Origin: CAZAKZ01 sp964485695
Lineage (GTDB): Bacteria; Planctomycetota; JAFGQW01
Assembly: GCA_964485695.1 (NCBI GenBank)
Contig: CAZAKZ010000108.1
Span: 1-20,666 of the forward strand
Length of the DNA: 20,666 nt
Reading direction: 5' to 3'
The notes beneath the pieces are model-generated. The model worked only from the letters and a program-made list of their open reading frames with translations. It ran no database searches and was not told the origin of the DNA. Of this stretch, positions 14,066 to 20,666 are shown piece after piece; positions within the stretch are counted from its first letter, which is position 1, and each line of letters opens with the position of its first letter. Made by a program: the position numbers and the translations under genes.

Positions 14066-15421
14066 ATGGAGATCACATTCATCGGCGCCGTCGGAACCGT
14101 CACGGGCTCCAAGACCCTCATCACCGAGGGATCGACGCGCATCCTCGTGGATTGCGGCCTGTTCCAGGGGGTCAAGCACTACCGGGAAAGAAATCGGAAG
14201 CCACTGCCTGTCGACCCCGCAACCCTGGACGCGGTCATCCTGACCCACGCCCACATCGACCACAGCGGGCTCCTGCCCAGGCTGGTGCGCGACGGATTCG
14301 AGGGTCCAATCCACTGCACGGCCCCGACGGGGGACCTGTGCGAGATCCTGCTCCCGGACAGCGGGCACATCCAGGAGGAAGACGCGAAGTACCGCAACAG
14401 GAAGGGACTCTCCAGACACAAGCCCGCCCTGCCTCTCTACACCAAGGAGGACGGCCGGCGGGTGAAGAAGCACCTGAGGTCTCACTCCTTCGGCGAAGAC
14501 CTGGAAGTGGGGCCCTTCACAATCCGGTTCAACCCTGCGGGCCACATCCTCGGCGCGGCAAGCGTCATGATCTCCACCGGCGCCGGCACGCTCTGCGTCT
14601 CCGGGGACCTGGGCCGGCCGCAAACCCCCCTCATGATTCCCCCAGATCCGTTCGAGGGCGCCGACTGGGTTCTCATGGAATCCACCTACGGCGACCGGCT
14701 TCATGCGGACAGGGATCCCGTGGAGGAACTGGCCGACGTGGTGGTGCCGACCCTCGACCGCGGGGGCATCCTCATGATTCCCGCCTTTGCCGTGGGCCGC
14801 GTCCAGACCGTTCTCTACTGCCTCCACCGCATCTTCGAGGCGGGCCTCGCGGCCCGGGTGCCCATCTACATCGACAGCCCCATGGCCACGGATGTCACCG
14901 ACCTCTACCACCGCTACCCGGACGCCCACCGCCTGGAGAGGGACGAGATCGCGGCCGTGTGCCGCCAGGCCGAGTTCGTCACTTCTGCAAACGACTCCAA
15001 GCGCCTCAACCGCGAGAAAGGCCCCATGGTCATCGTCTCCTCCAGCGGCATGCTGACGGGCGGTCGCATCCTGCACCACGTGAAAGCTCACGCAGGCGAT
15101 CCGGAGAACACCCTCTGTCTGGTCGGGTACCAGGCGCCGGGAACCCGGGGCGCCGACCTCGTCGCCGGCCGGCCGGCGGTGAAGATCTACGGCGACTACG
15201 TGCCGGTGAACGCCGAGGTGGTGCAGGTCGACTCCTTTTCCGCTCATGCGGACCAGGCCGAGATCCTGGAGTGGCTCGGCGGGTGTGAGACTCCGCCCCA
15301 GGAGGTGTTCCTGGTCCACGGCGAGGCTTACGCCTCTGACACCCTCCGGCGCCGCATCGTGGAGACCCTCGGGTGCCGGGCGACCGTGGCCGAGTACCGA
15401 GATACGGTGAGCCTGGGGTGA
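14066..15421 (+). CDS. metallo-beta-lactamase/beta-CASP family ribonuclease
   Basis: A 451-residue cytoplasmic zinc-dependent RNase of the CPSF/YSH1-like branch, which cleaves or trims RNA. The metallo-beta-lactamase motifs are in order: Asp29 in VDCGLFQG, HAHIDH (61-66), His150 in AGHILGAAS, and Asp171 in SGDLGRPQ. The beta-CASP part shows ESTYGDR (195-201), PAFAVGRVQ (about 219-227), SSSGMLTGG (315-323, beta-CASP motif B region) and FSAHADQAEI (391-400), then VHGE at the end. Length is normal for the bacterial family. A weak GGGAAG sits about 10 bases before the ATG. It follows fhs by 17 bases and is probably co-transcribed; no functional link with folate metabolism is obvious. It ends 9 bases from the convergent RidA gene. 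Confidence 0.92.
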   Translation: MEITFIGAVGTVTGSKTLITEGSTRILVDCGLFQGVKHYRERNRKPLPVDPATLDAVILTHAHIDHSGLLPRLVRDGFEGPIHCTAPTGDLCEILLPDSGHIQEEDAKYRNRKGLSRHKPALPLYTKEDGRRVKKHLRSHSFGEDLEVGPFTIRFNPAGHILGAASVMISTGAGTLCVSGDLGRPQTPLMIPPDPFEGADWVLMESTYGDRLHADRDPVEELADVVVPTLDRGGILMIPAFAVGRVQTVLYCLHRIFEAGLAARVPIYIDSPMATDVTDLYHRYPDAHRLERDEIAAVCRQAEFVTSANDSKRLNREKGPMVIVSSSGMLTGGRILHHVKAHAGDPENTLCLVGYQAPGTRGADLVAGRPAVKIYGDYVPVNAEVVQVDSFSAHADQAEILEWLGGCETPPQEVFLVHGEAYASDTLRRRIVETLGCRATVAEYRDTVSLG

Positions 15422-15430
15422 AGTATCCCG

Positions 15431-15856
15431 TCACCTCCGCTTGGCGATGACCTGGATCTCAACTCTCGCCTTGCCGGGCAGGGCCTTCACGGCAACGCAG
15501 GCCCGGGCCGGGTAGGGGGCCTTGAAGCGCCGGGCGTAGATCTCGTTGAAGTAGGAGTAATAGACAATGTCCGTCAGGTAGACGGTGGCGTAGACCACGT
15601 CCGAGAGCGTCAAGCCCGCGCGCCGGAGCTCGTTCTCGACGTTATCGATGGCCGTTGTGATCTCCTCGGTTACGGGGCCGCCGCGCTTGTTGCCGATCTG
15701 TCCGGACAGGAAGCAGTAGTCGTCGGACAGGACCGCGCTCGAGTAGGGGCCCAGAGCGTTCTCGGCCTTGATGTGAGCCGCCCGCTCCGGCGACCGGCAG
15801 GCGGTGAGGGCGAGGATGCAGAACATGGCGGGCAATGCGAAGTTGATTGATTTCAT
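15431..15856 (-). CDS. RidA-family protein with lipoprotein signal
   Basis: A 141-residue member of the RidA/YjgF/UK114 family, enzymes that hydrolyse reactive enamine/imine intermediates, normally in the cytoplasm. Here the first 20 residues are a lipoprotein signal (INFALPAMFCILALTAC, Cys20), so the protein should be exported and lipid-anchored. The active-site set is complete by comparison with E. coli RidA: Tyr38 in GPYSSAV, Asn104 in YFNEIYARRF, Arg118 in YPARACVAV, and Glu133 in RVEIQVIA. LSGQIG (50-55) is also typical. The start at 15856 is supported by CAGGAG (plus-strand 15864-15869) and its ATG overlaps the preceding stop as ATGA, so translation is probably coupled to the NTF2-like gene. 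An in-frame upstream extension to 16036 lies inside that gene and is not used. Confidence 0.9.
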   Translation of the reverse strand: MKSINFALPAMFCILALTACRSPERAAHIKAENALGPYSSAVLSDDYCFLSGQIGNKRGGPVTEEITTAIDNVENELRRAGLTLSDVVYATVYLTDIVYYSYFNEIYARRFKAPYPARACVAVKALPGKARVEIQVIAKRR

Positions 15857-16428
15857 CGTTTGACTCCTGATTGGCCGTGATTCACTGCCGGCAGGTATTT
15901 CTCCGGGATCGCCTTTTCCTTCGGTTCGGCGTCCCAGAATACCGTGACCACCCACCAGCGCTTGCTGTCGTGGAAAAGCTGTATGCTGTTGATGCCGCGG
16001 GTAAAGGGCTTGGGATCTTCGGCCTTGTACCGGCATTCGTACGTGCTGAAGATGTGGGAGACGCTCCCGAACCGCTCCGTGCAGCGGTGGATTTCCCGCT
16101 CGAAGAATCCCCGGTCCTCCAGGTAGGGACCGGCCTTCTTCGCATAGTCCTCGGGCGCCATGACGTCAGCGCGGGCGCCTCCGGACTTCAGCAGCCTCGA
16201 CATGATGAGCCGGGCTTCCGGGTGAAACAGGCTGTAAAACCGGCCCCAGTCCCGCGCCTCACCTGCCGGGCCGGAGATGACGTCGTAGAGAGAGGCGAGG
16301 ATAGCGTCCACGGACTGAACGTCCCCGGCCGCGGCTACGATCTTCCCGCGCTTCTCCTCCTGAGGAAATGATCCCGTGGACACGAACAGTGCCGCCAGAA
16401 TCATGCATGTGATGGTATGACGTTTCAC
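15853..16428 (-). CDS. secreted NTF2-like (SnoaL/DUF4440-type) protein
   Basis: A 191-residue exported protein. I chose the GTG at 16428 because AAGGAAGG (16434-16441) lies 5 bases upstream and the product begins with a signal peptide (HTITCMILAALFVSTGSFPQ). The mature part is an alpha+beta cone of the NTF2-like superfamily: an initial helix (DAILASLYDVIS), DWGRFYSLFHPEARL (60-74), a middle helix (APEDYAKKAGPYL), and the closing strands SHIFSTYECRYKA and RWWVVTVFWDAE (157-168). Such proteins may be small-molecule-binding, enzymatic or structural; function here is unknown. The stop overlaps the RidA start, and the upstream glycosyltransferase gene ends 22 bases before, indicating an operon of three genes. 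Confidence 0.78.
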   Translation of the reverse strand: MKRHTITCMILAALFVSTGSFPQEEKRGKIVAAAGDVQSVDAILASLYDVISGPAGEARDWGRFYSLFHPEARLIMSRLLKSGGARADVMAPEDYAKKAGPYLEDRGFFEREIHRCTERFGSVSHIFSTYECRYKAEDPKPFTRGINSIQLFHDSKRWWVVTVFWDAEPKEKAIPEKYLPAVNHGQSGVKR

Positions 16429-16450
16429 GACTTCCTTCCTTTTTAACTTA

Positions 16451-18586
16451 TCACGGAACGAACACACTTGCGACCTGACTCCGCGCTCGACGCGCGCCTT
16501 CCTCACCGGATGCGTCAATTCGAAAGAAGAACGGGCGGCCTCTCCTGATACCGAGGCCTCGAAAATAATCGAGGTCGAAGGTCTTGCGCCACTCGATTCC
16601 ACCCTCCGGTGCTCCCGAAAACCGACTTCGATCCAGGGTGGTTCTCTGGATCGTCGCCACCTCCGAAAAGAGTTCCAGGCGAAACCGACTCCACGCGGGA
16701 TCCGGTTCCGGGATCCTGAGGCGCAGCACGATGCCGCCCCGGGTTCTCTTCAATGCGGCCAGCAGATCGAACCGCTTCGGAGACCGCATGAACCGGATGC
16801 GACGGACGGTCCCCTGACCGGAATCCCCATAGACTTCGAGTACGAGTCGATTCACCCGGTCCACCGGGGAGGGAAAGGAGAAGATTCCGAGGTGATACGT
16901 GTAGGTTTGCCGGGAGCCCGTAACTTCAGGTTTCAGGCCTTCGGGTGCGAGCGTCGTCTCGACGGTCAGGATCGGCGGGCGAGGCAGCGGCCGGTCGTAC
17001 TCGACCACGATCCGGTCTACGGCCATGGCGGCGATCTCGAGGTCGGGAGAGCGTAGCTGGACGCGGTCCTGCTCGGTCGTCTTGTGCCAGGCCTCGAGGT
17101 CGCGATCATGCCAGGACCGGATCACTTCATCGCGACCCGCCGGTACCGCAGCATGTATGAGACCCAGTTCCGGATGCCAGGCCAGAATCCGGAGGGCTCC
17201 CGCCTCGCCCTTGCCCTCCGACCGCTCCTGAACGACTTCCCGGACCACCTCCGCCTGGTGGAGATAAACCCTGCGCGGGCGGTCAGTGAAAGGCGGGCGG
17301 AGGACTTGTGACACGCGATACTCGAAGGTCGGTACACCTCGGTAATTGCGCGGTGCGTCGAGTATGAAGAATGTCTCATCGGGCGGGACCGAGTCGTGGA
17401 GCGCCAGGAGCTCGTGGGCGAATCGTTCGGAATCGAGTCCTGATTCGATCCACCGGCCGAGGACTTCGGCGGATACGGCAACGAAGGTGAGGACGAGAAC
17501 ACCGGCCGAAGCAGCGATGATCCGCGGATGCTGCAAGCCGTTCGCGACGAGGCATCCCAGGAGCACCGCAGTGAACAGGTACGCAATGAAGATCAGTCGG
17601 ACACCCGCCAGTAGATCGAGGATCGACTGCACTCCCGGGAGCAGGCTGATCATGACGGCGCCCGCGAAGATGCCGAGGGTCCACCGGTACCGTCCGAACA
17701 GACCGACGATCACCACAACCGCCAGGCCCAGAACGCCTGCCCCTCGGACGACGGATGCGGTCGTATCGATGTGCGGGAGGAAGAGCAGCTCGAGGTGGTG
17801 AGCGAAGCGCGTGATCACGGCGAGGGGTCCAGTGGCAAGGACCTCAGCATGGCTTCCCCTGGGTAGGCCGATGCCGAGCAGTGCCCGCACCGCCAGGCAG
17901 AGGATCACGACGCCGACCATGACCGTCGCAATGGTTGCCGTACGTCTCCATCGGCCGGTGTGGAGGGCCAAGAGGCAGGCAACAGGGAGGGCGACGATGG
18001 CATCCTCCTTGGAGAGCAGCGCGAGGGCGAACACGACGCCGGTCAATCCGAGGAACCGGATCCGACCTTGCCGGGCATATCGTATGGCAGCGAGGCAGGT
18101 GAACAGCGTGAACAGGCCGCTCAGAAGGTTGGGCCGGCAGGTAAGCCAGGACACCGACTCCACCGCCGCTGGATGCACAAGACATAACATCGTGGCCGCG
18201 ACGGCTGCAACACCGGCGCGTCCACCCGCGAAGATCGCCGCGAGACGACCGGCGGCCAGGGCGCACAGGAGGAACAGAGCCGCGTTCACGATGTGCAGGG
18301 CGGTGGGATCAAAGCCGAAGAAACAGATGTCCGCTGCAAGCGATAGGGATGCGACGGGCCGGTGGTATCCCCATCCGAGCCCCAGCCATGACTCGGTATC
18401 CAGCGAGGTGAGCTTGCCGGTCATGAATTGATAGAAAAGTCTCCAGTCGTCGGAGTAGAGATAGGGCCCGACTGCAAGGATGTAGACGGCTGCGCAGGCG
18501 CCCCCGACCACGAGCCACCACACCAGGTGTCGGCGCCGGTTCACGAGGTCAAGACGTTTGGAGTCAGGCGCGGGTGTGATGGACAT
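16451..18586 (-). CDS. GT-C-type polytopic membrane glycosyltransferase-like protein
   Basis: A 711-residue protein with roughly 10-12 hydrophobic segments in its first 400 residues and a soluble region of about 300 residues after them. The layout matches GT-C glycosyltransferases (ArnT/PMT-like), which transfer sugars from lipid-linked donors on the periplasmic side. After the first helix comes GPYLYSDDWRLFY (40-52), whose Asp-Asp is in the position of the catalytic acidic pair of the first large loop. It is followed by GYHRPVASLSLAADICFFG and LSKEDAIVALPVACLLAL, typical of this group. The C-terminal part is rich in beta strands (TVETTLAPEGL, YTYHLGIFSFPSPVDRVN) and may bind glycan or lipid. 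The start is uncertain: ATG 18586 gives a normal N-terminus, while a TTG at 18676 would add 30 residues. It is the first gene of the operon with the NTF2-like and RidA genes. Confidence 0.75.
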   Translation of the reverse strand: MSITPAPDSKRLDLVNRRRHLVWWLVVGGACAAVYILAVGPYLYSDDWRLFYQFMTGKLTSLDTESWLGLGWGYHRPVASLSLAADICFFGFDPTALHIVNAALFLLCALAAGRLAAIFAGGRAGVAAVAATMLCLVHPAAVESVSWLTCRPNLLSGLFTLFTCLAAIRYARQGRIRFLGLTGVVFALALLSKEDAIVALPVACLLALHTGRWRRTATIATVMVGVVILCLAVRALLGIGLPRGSHAEVLATGPLAVITRFAHHLELLFLPHIDTTASVVRGAGVLGLAVVVIVGLFGRYRWTLGIFAGAVMISLLPGVQSILDLLAGVRLIFIAYLFTAVLLGCLVANGLQHPRIIAASAGVLVLTFVAVSAEVLGRWIESGLDSERFAHELLALHDSVPPDETFFILDAPRNYRGVPTFEYRVSQVLRPPFTDRPRRVYLHQAEVVREVVQERSEGKGEAGALRILAWHPELGLIHAAVPAGRDEVIRSWHDRDLEAWHKTTEQDRVQLRSPDLEIAAMAVDRIVVEYDRPLPRPPILTVETTLAPEGLKPEVTGSRQTYTYHLGIFSFPSPVDRVNRLVLEVYGDSGQGTVRRIRFMRSPKRFDLLAALKRTRGGIVLRLRIPEPDPAWSRFRLELFSEVATIQRTTLDRSRFSGAPEGGIEWRKTFDLDYFRGLGIRRGRPFFFRIDASGEEGARRARSQVASVFVP

Positions 18587-18648
18587 CTTTTCTATGCTGC
18601 GCACTCCCCGAGGAAAAAGCACCGGGTCAGATCCCTGAAACGGACCCA

Positions 18649-18676
18649 ATGATCCAGAGGGAAAGACGATTGTCAA
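18649..18676 (-). promoter_or_regulatory. candidate promoter of the glycosyltransferase operon
   Basis: On the minus strand a perfect TTGACA (18676-18671) is followed after 16 bases by GATCAT (18654-18649). The -10 is only a partial match. It would give a leader of about 55 bases ahead of the ATG at 18586 and argues against the TTG start at 18676. Confidence 0.35.
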
Positions 18677-18708
18677 GTGAGGGGTTCAGTGTGCCATTAT
18701 CCACAGGC

Positions 18709-18717
18709 TGATATACT
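18709..18717 (+). promoter_or_regulatory. extended -10 promoter of the zinc hydrolase/BPL_N fusion gene
   Basis: TGATATACT forms an extended -10 (TG, one base, TATACT) ending 6 bases before the ATG at 18724. No Shine-Dalgarno sequence lies between them, so the transcript is probably leaderless or nearly so. No -35 was found, as is common for extended -10 promoters. Confidence 0.5.
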
Positions 18718-18723
18718 AAGATC

Positions 18724-20178
18724 ATGCGATATGGTTTGATTCCGGTGCTCGTGTTCGTCCTGCACGCTGAAACGGTCGGCCAGCGTGTTGTCTCCGGCAT
18801 TCTGGCCAAAGGCACCCGGTTCGAGACAAACTTCCACGTCACCACCGCAGAGGCTGAGGGGCCGACGGTGTTCGTGGTGGGCGGCATCCACGGCAACGAG
18901 CCGGCTGGCGCCCGGGCCGCCGACCAGATCCGCGGCTGGAGATTGAAGCGTGGGAAGCTGGTGGTCATACCCGGGATCAATCGCCTCGGCCTGGCAAAGA
19001 ACATTCGCCACGTGCCCGGGGTATCGAGAGCGAACCGGGACCTGAACCGGAACTTCCCGGCCCGCAGCCGGGACGCTCCGCGGGGGATCCTGGCCGGGGC
19101 CCTGTGGGACCGGTTAAAAACGATGCGCCCCGCATGGCTCGTCGACCTCCACGAGGGGGTGGACCTGGCCCGCATGAATCCCGTGAAAGCCGGCAACTCT
19201 CTGGTCTTCTGTCCGGTGCCCGAAATCCGGAAGGCCGCCTGCAAGATGGTCGAGACCTTGAACGCCGACATCCGGTCCGAGGACAGGAAGTTCATTCTGA
19301 AGCGGTATCCCGTGGAGGGCGCCCTGGCCCGGGCTGCCACCGATCGCCTGGGGATCCGGGCCCTTGTCCTGGTGACCACGCGGAGGACGGCCCTGTCGCG
19401 CCGGGTCCGGCAGCACCGTATCGGGGTTCATGCTCTCCTCGAGCACCTGGACATGGTTTCAGGCGGGTCGGACGTCTTCTTCGAACCCCGCCGGACCGGG
19501 GACAACAAGATCCGGGTGGCCCTGTATGACGACTTCGGCACCCGTCGGGGGCCGGCCGCCCTGGACCGGGTTCTCGCGGATGCGGACGACGTGACGACCC
19601 ACCGCATTGGACCGCACGAGATCCGGAACGGCGTCCTTCCCCAGTTCGACGTCCTCATCCAGCCGGGGGGCAAGTCGAGGGAGCAGGCCGATGCCCTGGG
19701 GAGGGTGGGACGCGTGGCGATCCGGAACTTTGTTCAGGAGGGCGGCGGATACCTCGGATTCTGCGCTGGCTCCTACCTGGCCACCTGCGGCTCCCGGCGC
19801 TTTCTCCACATCCTCGACGCGAAGCTCAAGGACGCGCAGCACCGGCTGCGTGGCAGGGGAACGGTAAAGATCCGCCTCACCGGTCCAGGCCAGAAGATCC
19901 TGGGTGGAAGAGGCGGGCGTATCAACATCCGGTACGCCAACGGGCCGATCCTCGTGCCGGCCCGGAATCCGGAGATTCCCGATTTCGAGGTCCTGGCCGT
20001 GTTCTGCACCGAGGTCGTACAGAACTGGGCCGACAAGAACGTGATGAAGGACACCCCGGCCGTGGTGACCGGCCGCTTCGGCAAGGGCCGTGTGATCTGT
20101 TTCAGCCCGCACCCGGAATACACTCCGGGCCTCGAGTCCTTCGTGCACCTGGGCGTTCGCTGGGCGGCGGTGCGGTAG
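18724..20178 (+). CDS. fusion of M14/AstE-like zinc hydrolase and BPL_N (class I amidotransferase-like) domain
   Basis: A 484-residue two-domain protein. Residues 1-18 may be a signal peptide (YGLIPVLVFVLHAETVG), though it is weak. Residues about 25-245 resemble the succinylglutamate desuccinylase/aspartoacylase branch of M14 metallohydrolases: HGNEP (56-60) with two zinc ligands, NRDLNRNFP (104-112) for substrate binding, and DLHEG (141-145) with the third ligand His143. The usual catalytic Glu in the later strand (typically ET after a hydrophobic run) is Val217 here (ALVLVTTRR). Residues about 262-484 match the BPL_N family, a glutamine-amidotransferase-like fold: VLIQPGGKS (310-318), nucleophile elbow GYLGFCAGSY with Cys347, and SPHPEYTPG (461-469) holding His463 and Glu465. 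The substrate is unknown; peptides or acyl-amino acids are plausible. It is divergent from the glycosyltransferase operon. Confidence 0.82.
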   Translation: MRYGLIPVLVFVLHAETVGQRVVSGILAKGTRFETNFHVTTAEAEGPTVFVVGGIHGNEPAGARAADQIRGWRLKRGKLVVIPGINRLGLAKNIRHVPGVSRANRDLNRNFPARSRDAPRGILAGALWDRLKTMRPAWLVDLHEGVDLARMNPVKAGNSLVFCPVPEIRKAACKMVETLNADIRSEDRKFILKRYPVEGALARAATDRLGIRALVLVTTRRTALSRRVRQHRIGVHALLEHLDMVSGGSDVFFEPRRTGDNKIRVALYDDFGTRRGPAALDRVLADADDVTTHRIGPHEIRNGVLPQFDVLIQPGGKSREQADALGRVGRVAIRNFVQEGGGYLGFCAGSYLATCGSRRFLHILDAKLKDAQHRLRGRGTVKIRLTGPGQKILGGRGGRINIRYANGPILVPARNPEIPDFEVLAVFCTEVVQNWADKNVMKDTPAVVTGRFGKGRVICFSPHPEYTPGLESFVHLGVRWAAVR

Positions 20179-20220
20179 CGTCTGTTGCCCTGTTTCATGG
20201 ATTCGCGGGCATCCGGCTTG

Positions 20221-20666
20221 TCAGGCAATCTTCTCACCTGTCTCCAAGTAATGATTCATCGCCTTTTCCCACTCCACCATGAAACCCTCGTACCAGTCTT
20301 CCGTGAATCCCTCCATGAGCTTGTCTCCGGCCGCTCCGATGGCGGTGATTTCGTAGGAGATGTGCGCTGTTGTAGAGTTGTCGAAATCGCCTACGAGTGA
20401 GATCTCCAGTTTTGATATCGTATTTTTCGGAGCCACCTTGTACATTTCGAGGGCCCAGTTGCCGGGGTCGTATTTCGTGACAATCCAGATCGAATTCTCT
20501 GGTTCTGACGGCATTTCTGGTGGTGTAATGAAGATACAATCCTGCTCACAGACGCCTGAATGGGAAATCACCATCTCGGGCATCCAGCCGGGAGCCCACT
20601 CCACCTCTAGTCGGAAGTTCTTGTATTGGTTTTGAATCAACTCCTGATCACTTCTCGCTTTATAGT
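20221..20666 (-). CDS. SRPBCC (START-like) domain protein, N-terminus cut by window edge
   Basis: The reading frame is open from the stop at 20221 to the window edge. A TTG at 20640 could serve as a start, but GGAG lies directly against it and the frame continues upstream (the preceding codons read YKARSDQEL), so I take the gene as truncated by the window; about 15-25 residues are missing compared with relatives I remember. The visible part has the pattern of a small SRPBCC family of about 150 residues: WAPGW followed by EMVISHSGVCEQDCIF, WIVTKYDP, LEMYKVAP, ISKLEISLVG, and a long C-terminal helix GFTEDWYEGFMVEWEKAM then NHYLETGE. The fold forms a hydrophobic pocket; the ligand is unknown. 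GC content is about 48 percent in the part I counted, well below neighbouring genes. Confidence 0.8.
   Translation of the reverse strand, partial: YKARSDQELIQNQYKNFRLEVEWAPGWMPEMVISHSGVCEQDCIFITPPEMPSEPENSIWIVTKYDPGNWALEMYKVAPKNTISKLEISLVGDFDNSTTAHISYEITAIGAAGDKLMEGFTEDWYEGFMVEWEKAMNHYLETGEKIA

Noticed and set aside
13769..15319. 516-residue minus-strand open frame across the fhs end and the beta-CASP gene
   Set aside because: Antisense to two recognisable genes; low-complexity residue use and no motif.
15857..16036. 60-residue N-terminal extension of the RidA protein
   Set aside because: It lies within the NTF2-like gene in another frame and would remove the lipoprotein signal from the N-terminus.
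18587..18676. 30-residue N-terminal extension of the glycosyltransferase from a TTG codon
   Set aside because: The extension is hydrophilic, atypical for the family, and overlaps a TTGACA promoter element; the ATG at 18586 is preferred.

Overview
The window is about 20.7 kb of GC-rich bacterial DNA with densely packed genes. It most likely comes from an uncultured member of the Planctomycetota or a similar lineage. That assignment is an inference. It rests on a characteristic secreted-protein C-terminal domain (GTGPIPID near its middle, SAPSGVKSISNTFS at its end) carried by two proteins here, with a divergent relative on a third. It also rests on an ExbD-type periplasmic domain protein without a membrane anchor helix, on abundant exported proteins of unknown function, and on a small glycine-rich RRM protein. 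No rRNA, tRNA, CRISPR array, insertion sequence or phage gene was seen.

Left part (1-4600): the tail of a possible upstream reading frame, a SAM-dependent methyltransferase, then a promoter driving two secreted proteins that share the C-terminal domain (the second also has a DNRLRE/CBM96-like domain). Converging on them is a 539-residue exported protein made of beta-sandwich carrier-type domains followed by two ExbD-like domains.

Middle left (4600-7300): a 440-bp non-coding stretch holds a divergent promoter and a long leader for a 96-residue RRM RNA-binding protein, whose transcript ends in an unusually large hairpin terminator. An FxsA-family membrane protein follows. It overlaps the 3' end of a PutP-like sodium/solute symporter on the other strand by 44 bp.

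Middle (7300-12300): a three-gene plus-strand operon encodes a secreted alpha/beta hydrolase, a HAD phosphatase with a GTG start, and a secreted HExxH metallopeptidase-like protein with a TTG start overlapping the HAD stop. It converges on a lipoprotein of the gamma-glutamyltranspeptidase family whose catalytic threonine is intact but whose substrate-carboxylate-binding arginine appears lost.

Middle right (12300-18700): divergent from the transpeptidase gene is a two-gene unit of formate-tetrahydrofolate ligase (fhs) and a metallo-beta-lactamase/beta-CASP ribonuclease. On the minus strand lies a three-gene operon: a GT-C-type polytopic membrane glycosyltransferase, a secreted NTF2-like protein, and a RidA-family imine deaminase that carries a lipoprotein signal and overlaps the previous stop codon (ATGA).

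Right end (18700-20666): a divergently transcribed, probably leaderless gene encodes a fusion of an M14/AstE-like zinc hydrolase with a BPL_N/class I glutamine amidotransferase-like domain. The expected catalytic glutamate of the hydrolase half appears replaced by valine, one base away from a glutamate codon. The window closes with an SRPBCC-domain gene of lower GC content, cut by the window edge.

The best candidates for something not yet described are the tandem ExbD-like exported protein, the M14-BPL_N fusion, the lipidated RidA with its coupled NTF2-like partner, the divergent active-site loop of the formate ligase, and the structured 3' end of the RRM gene. None of these has been tested by a database search.
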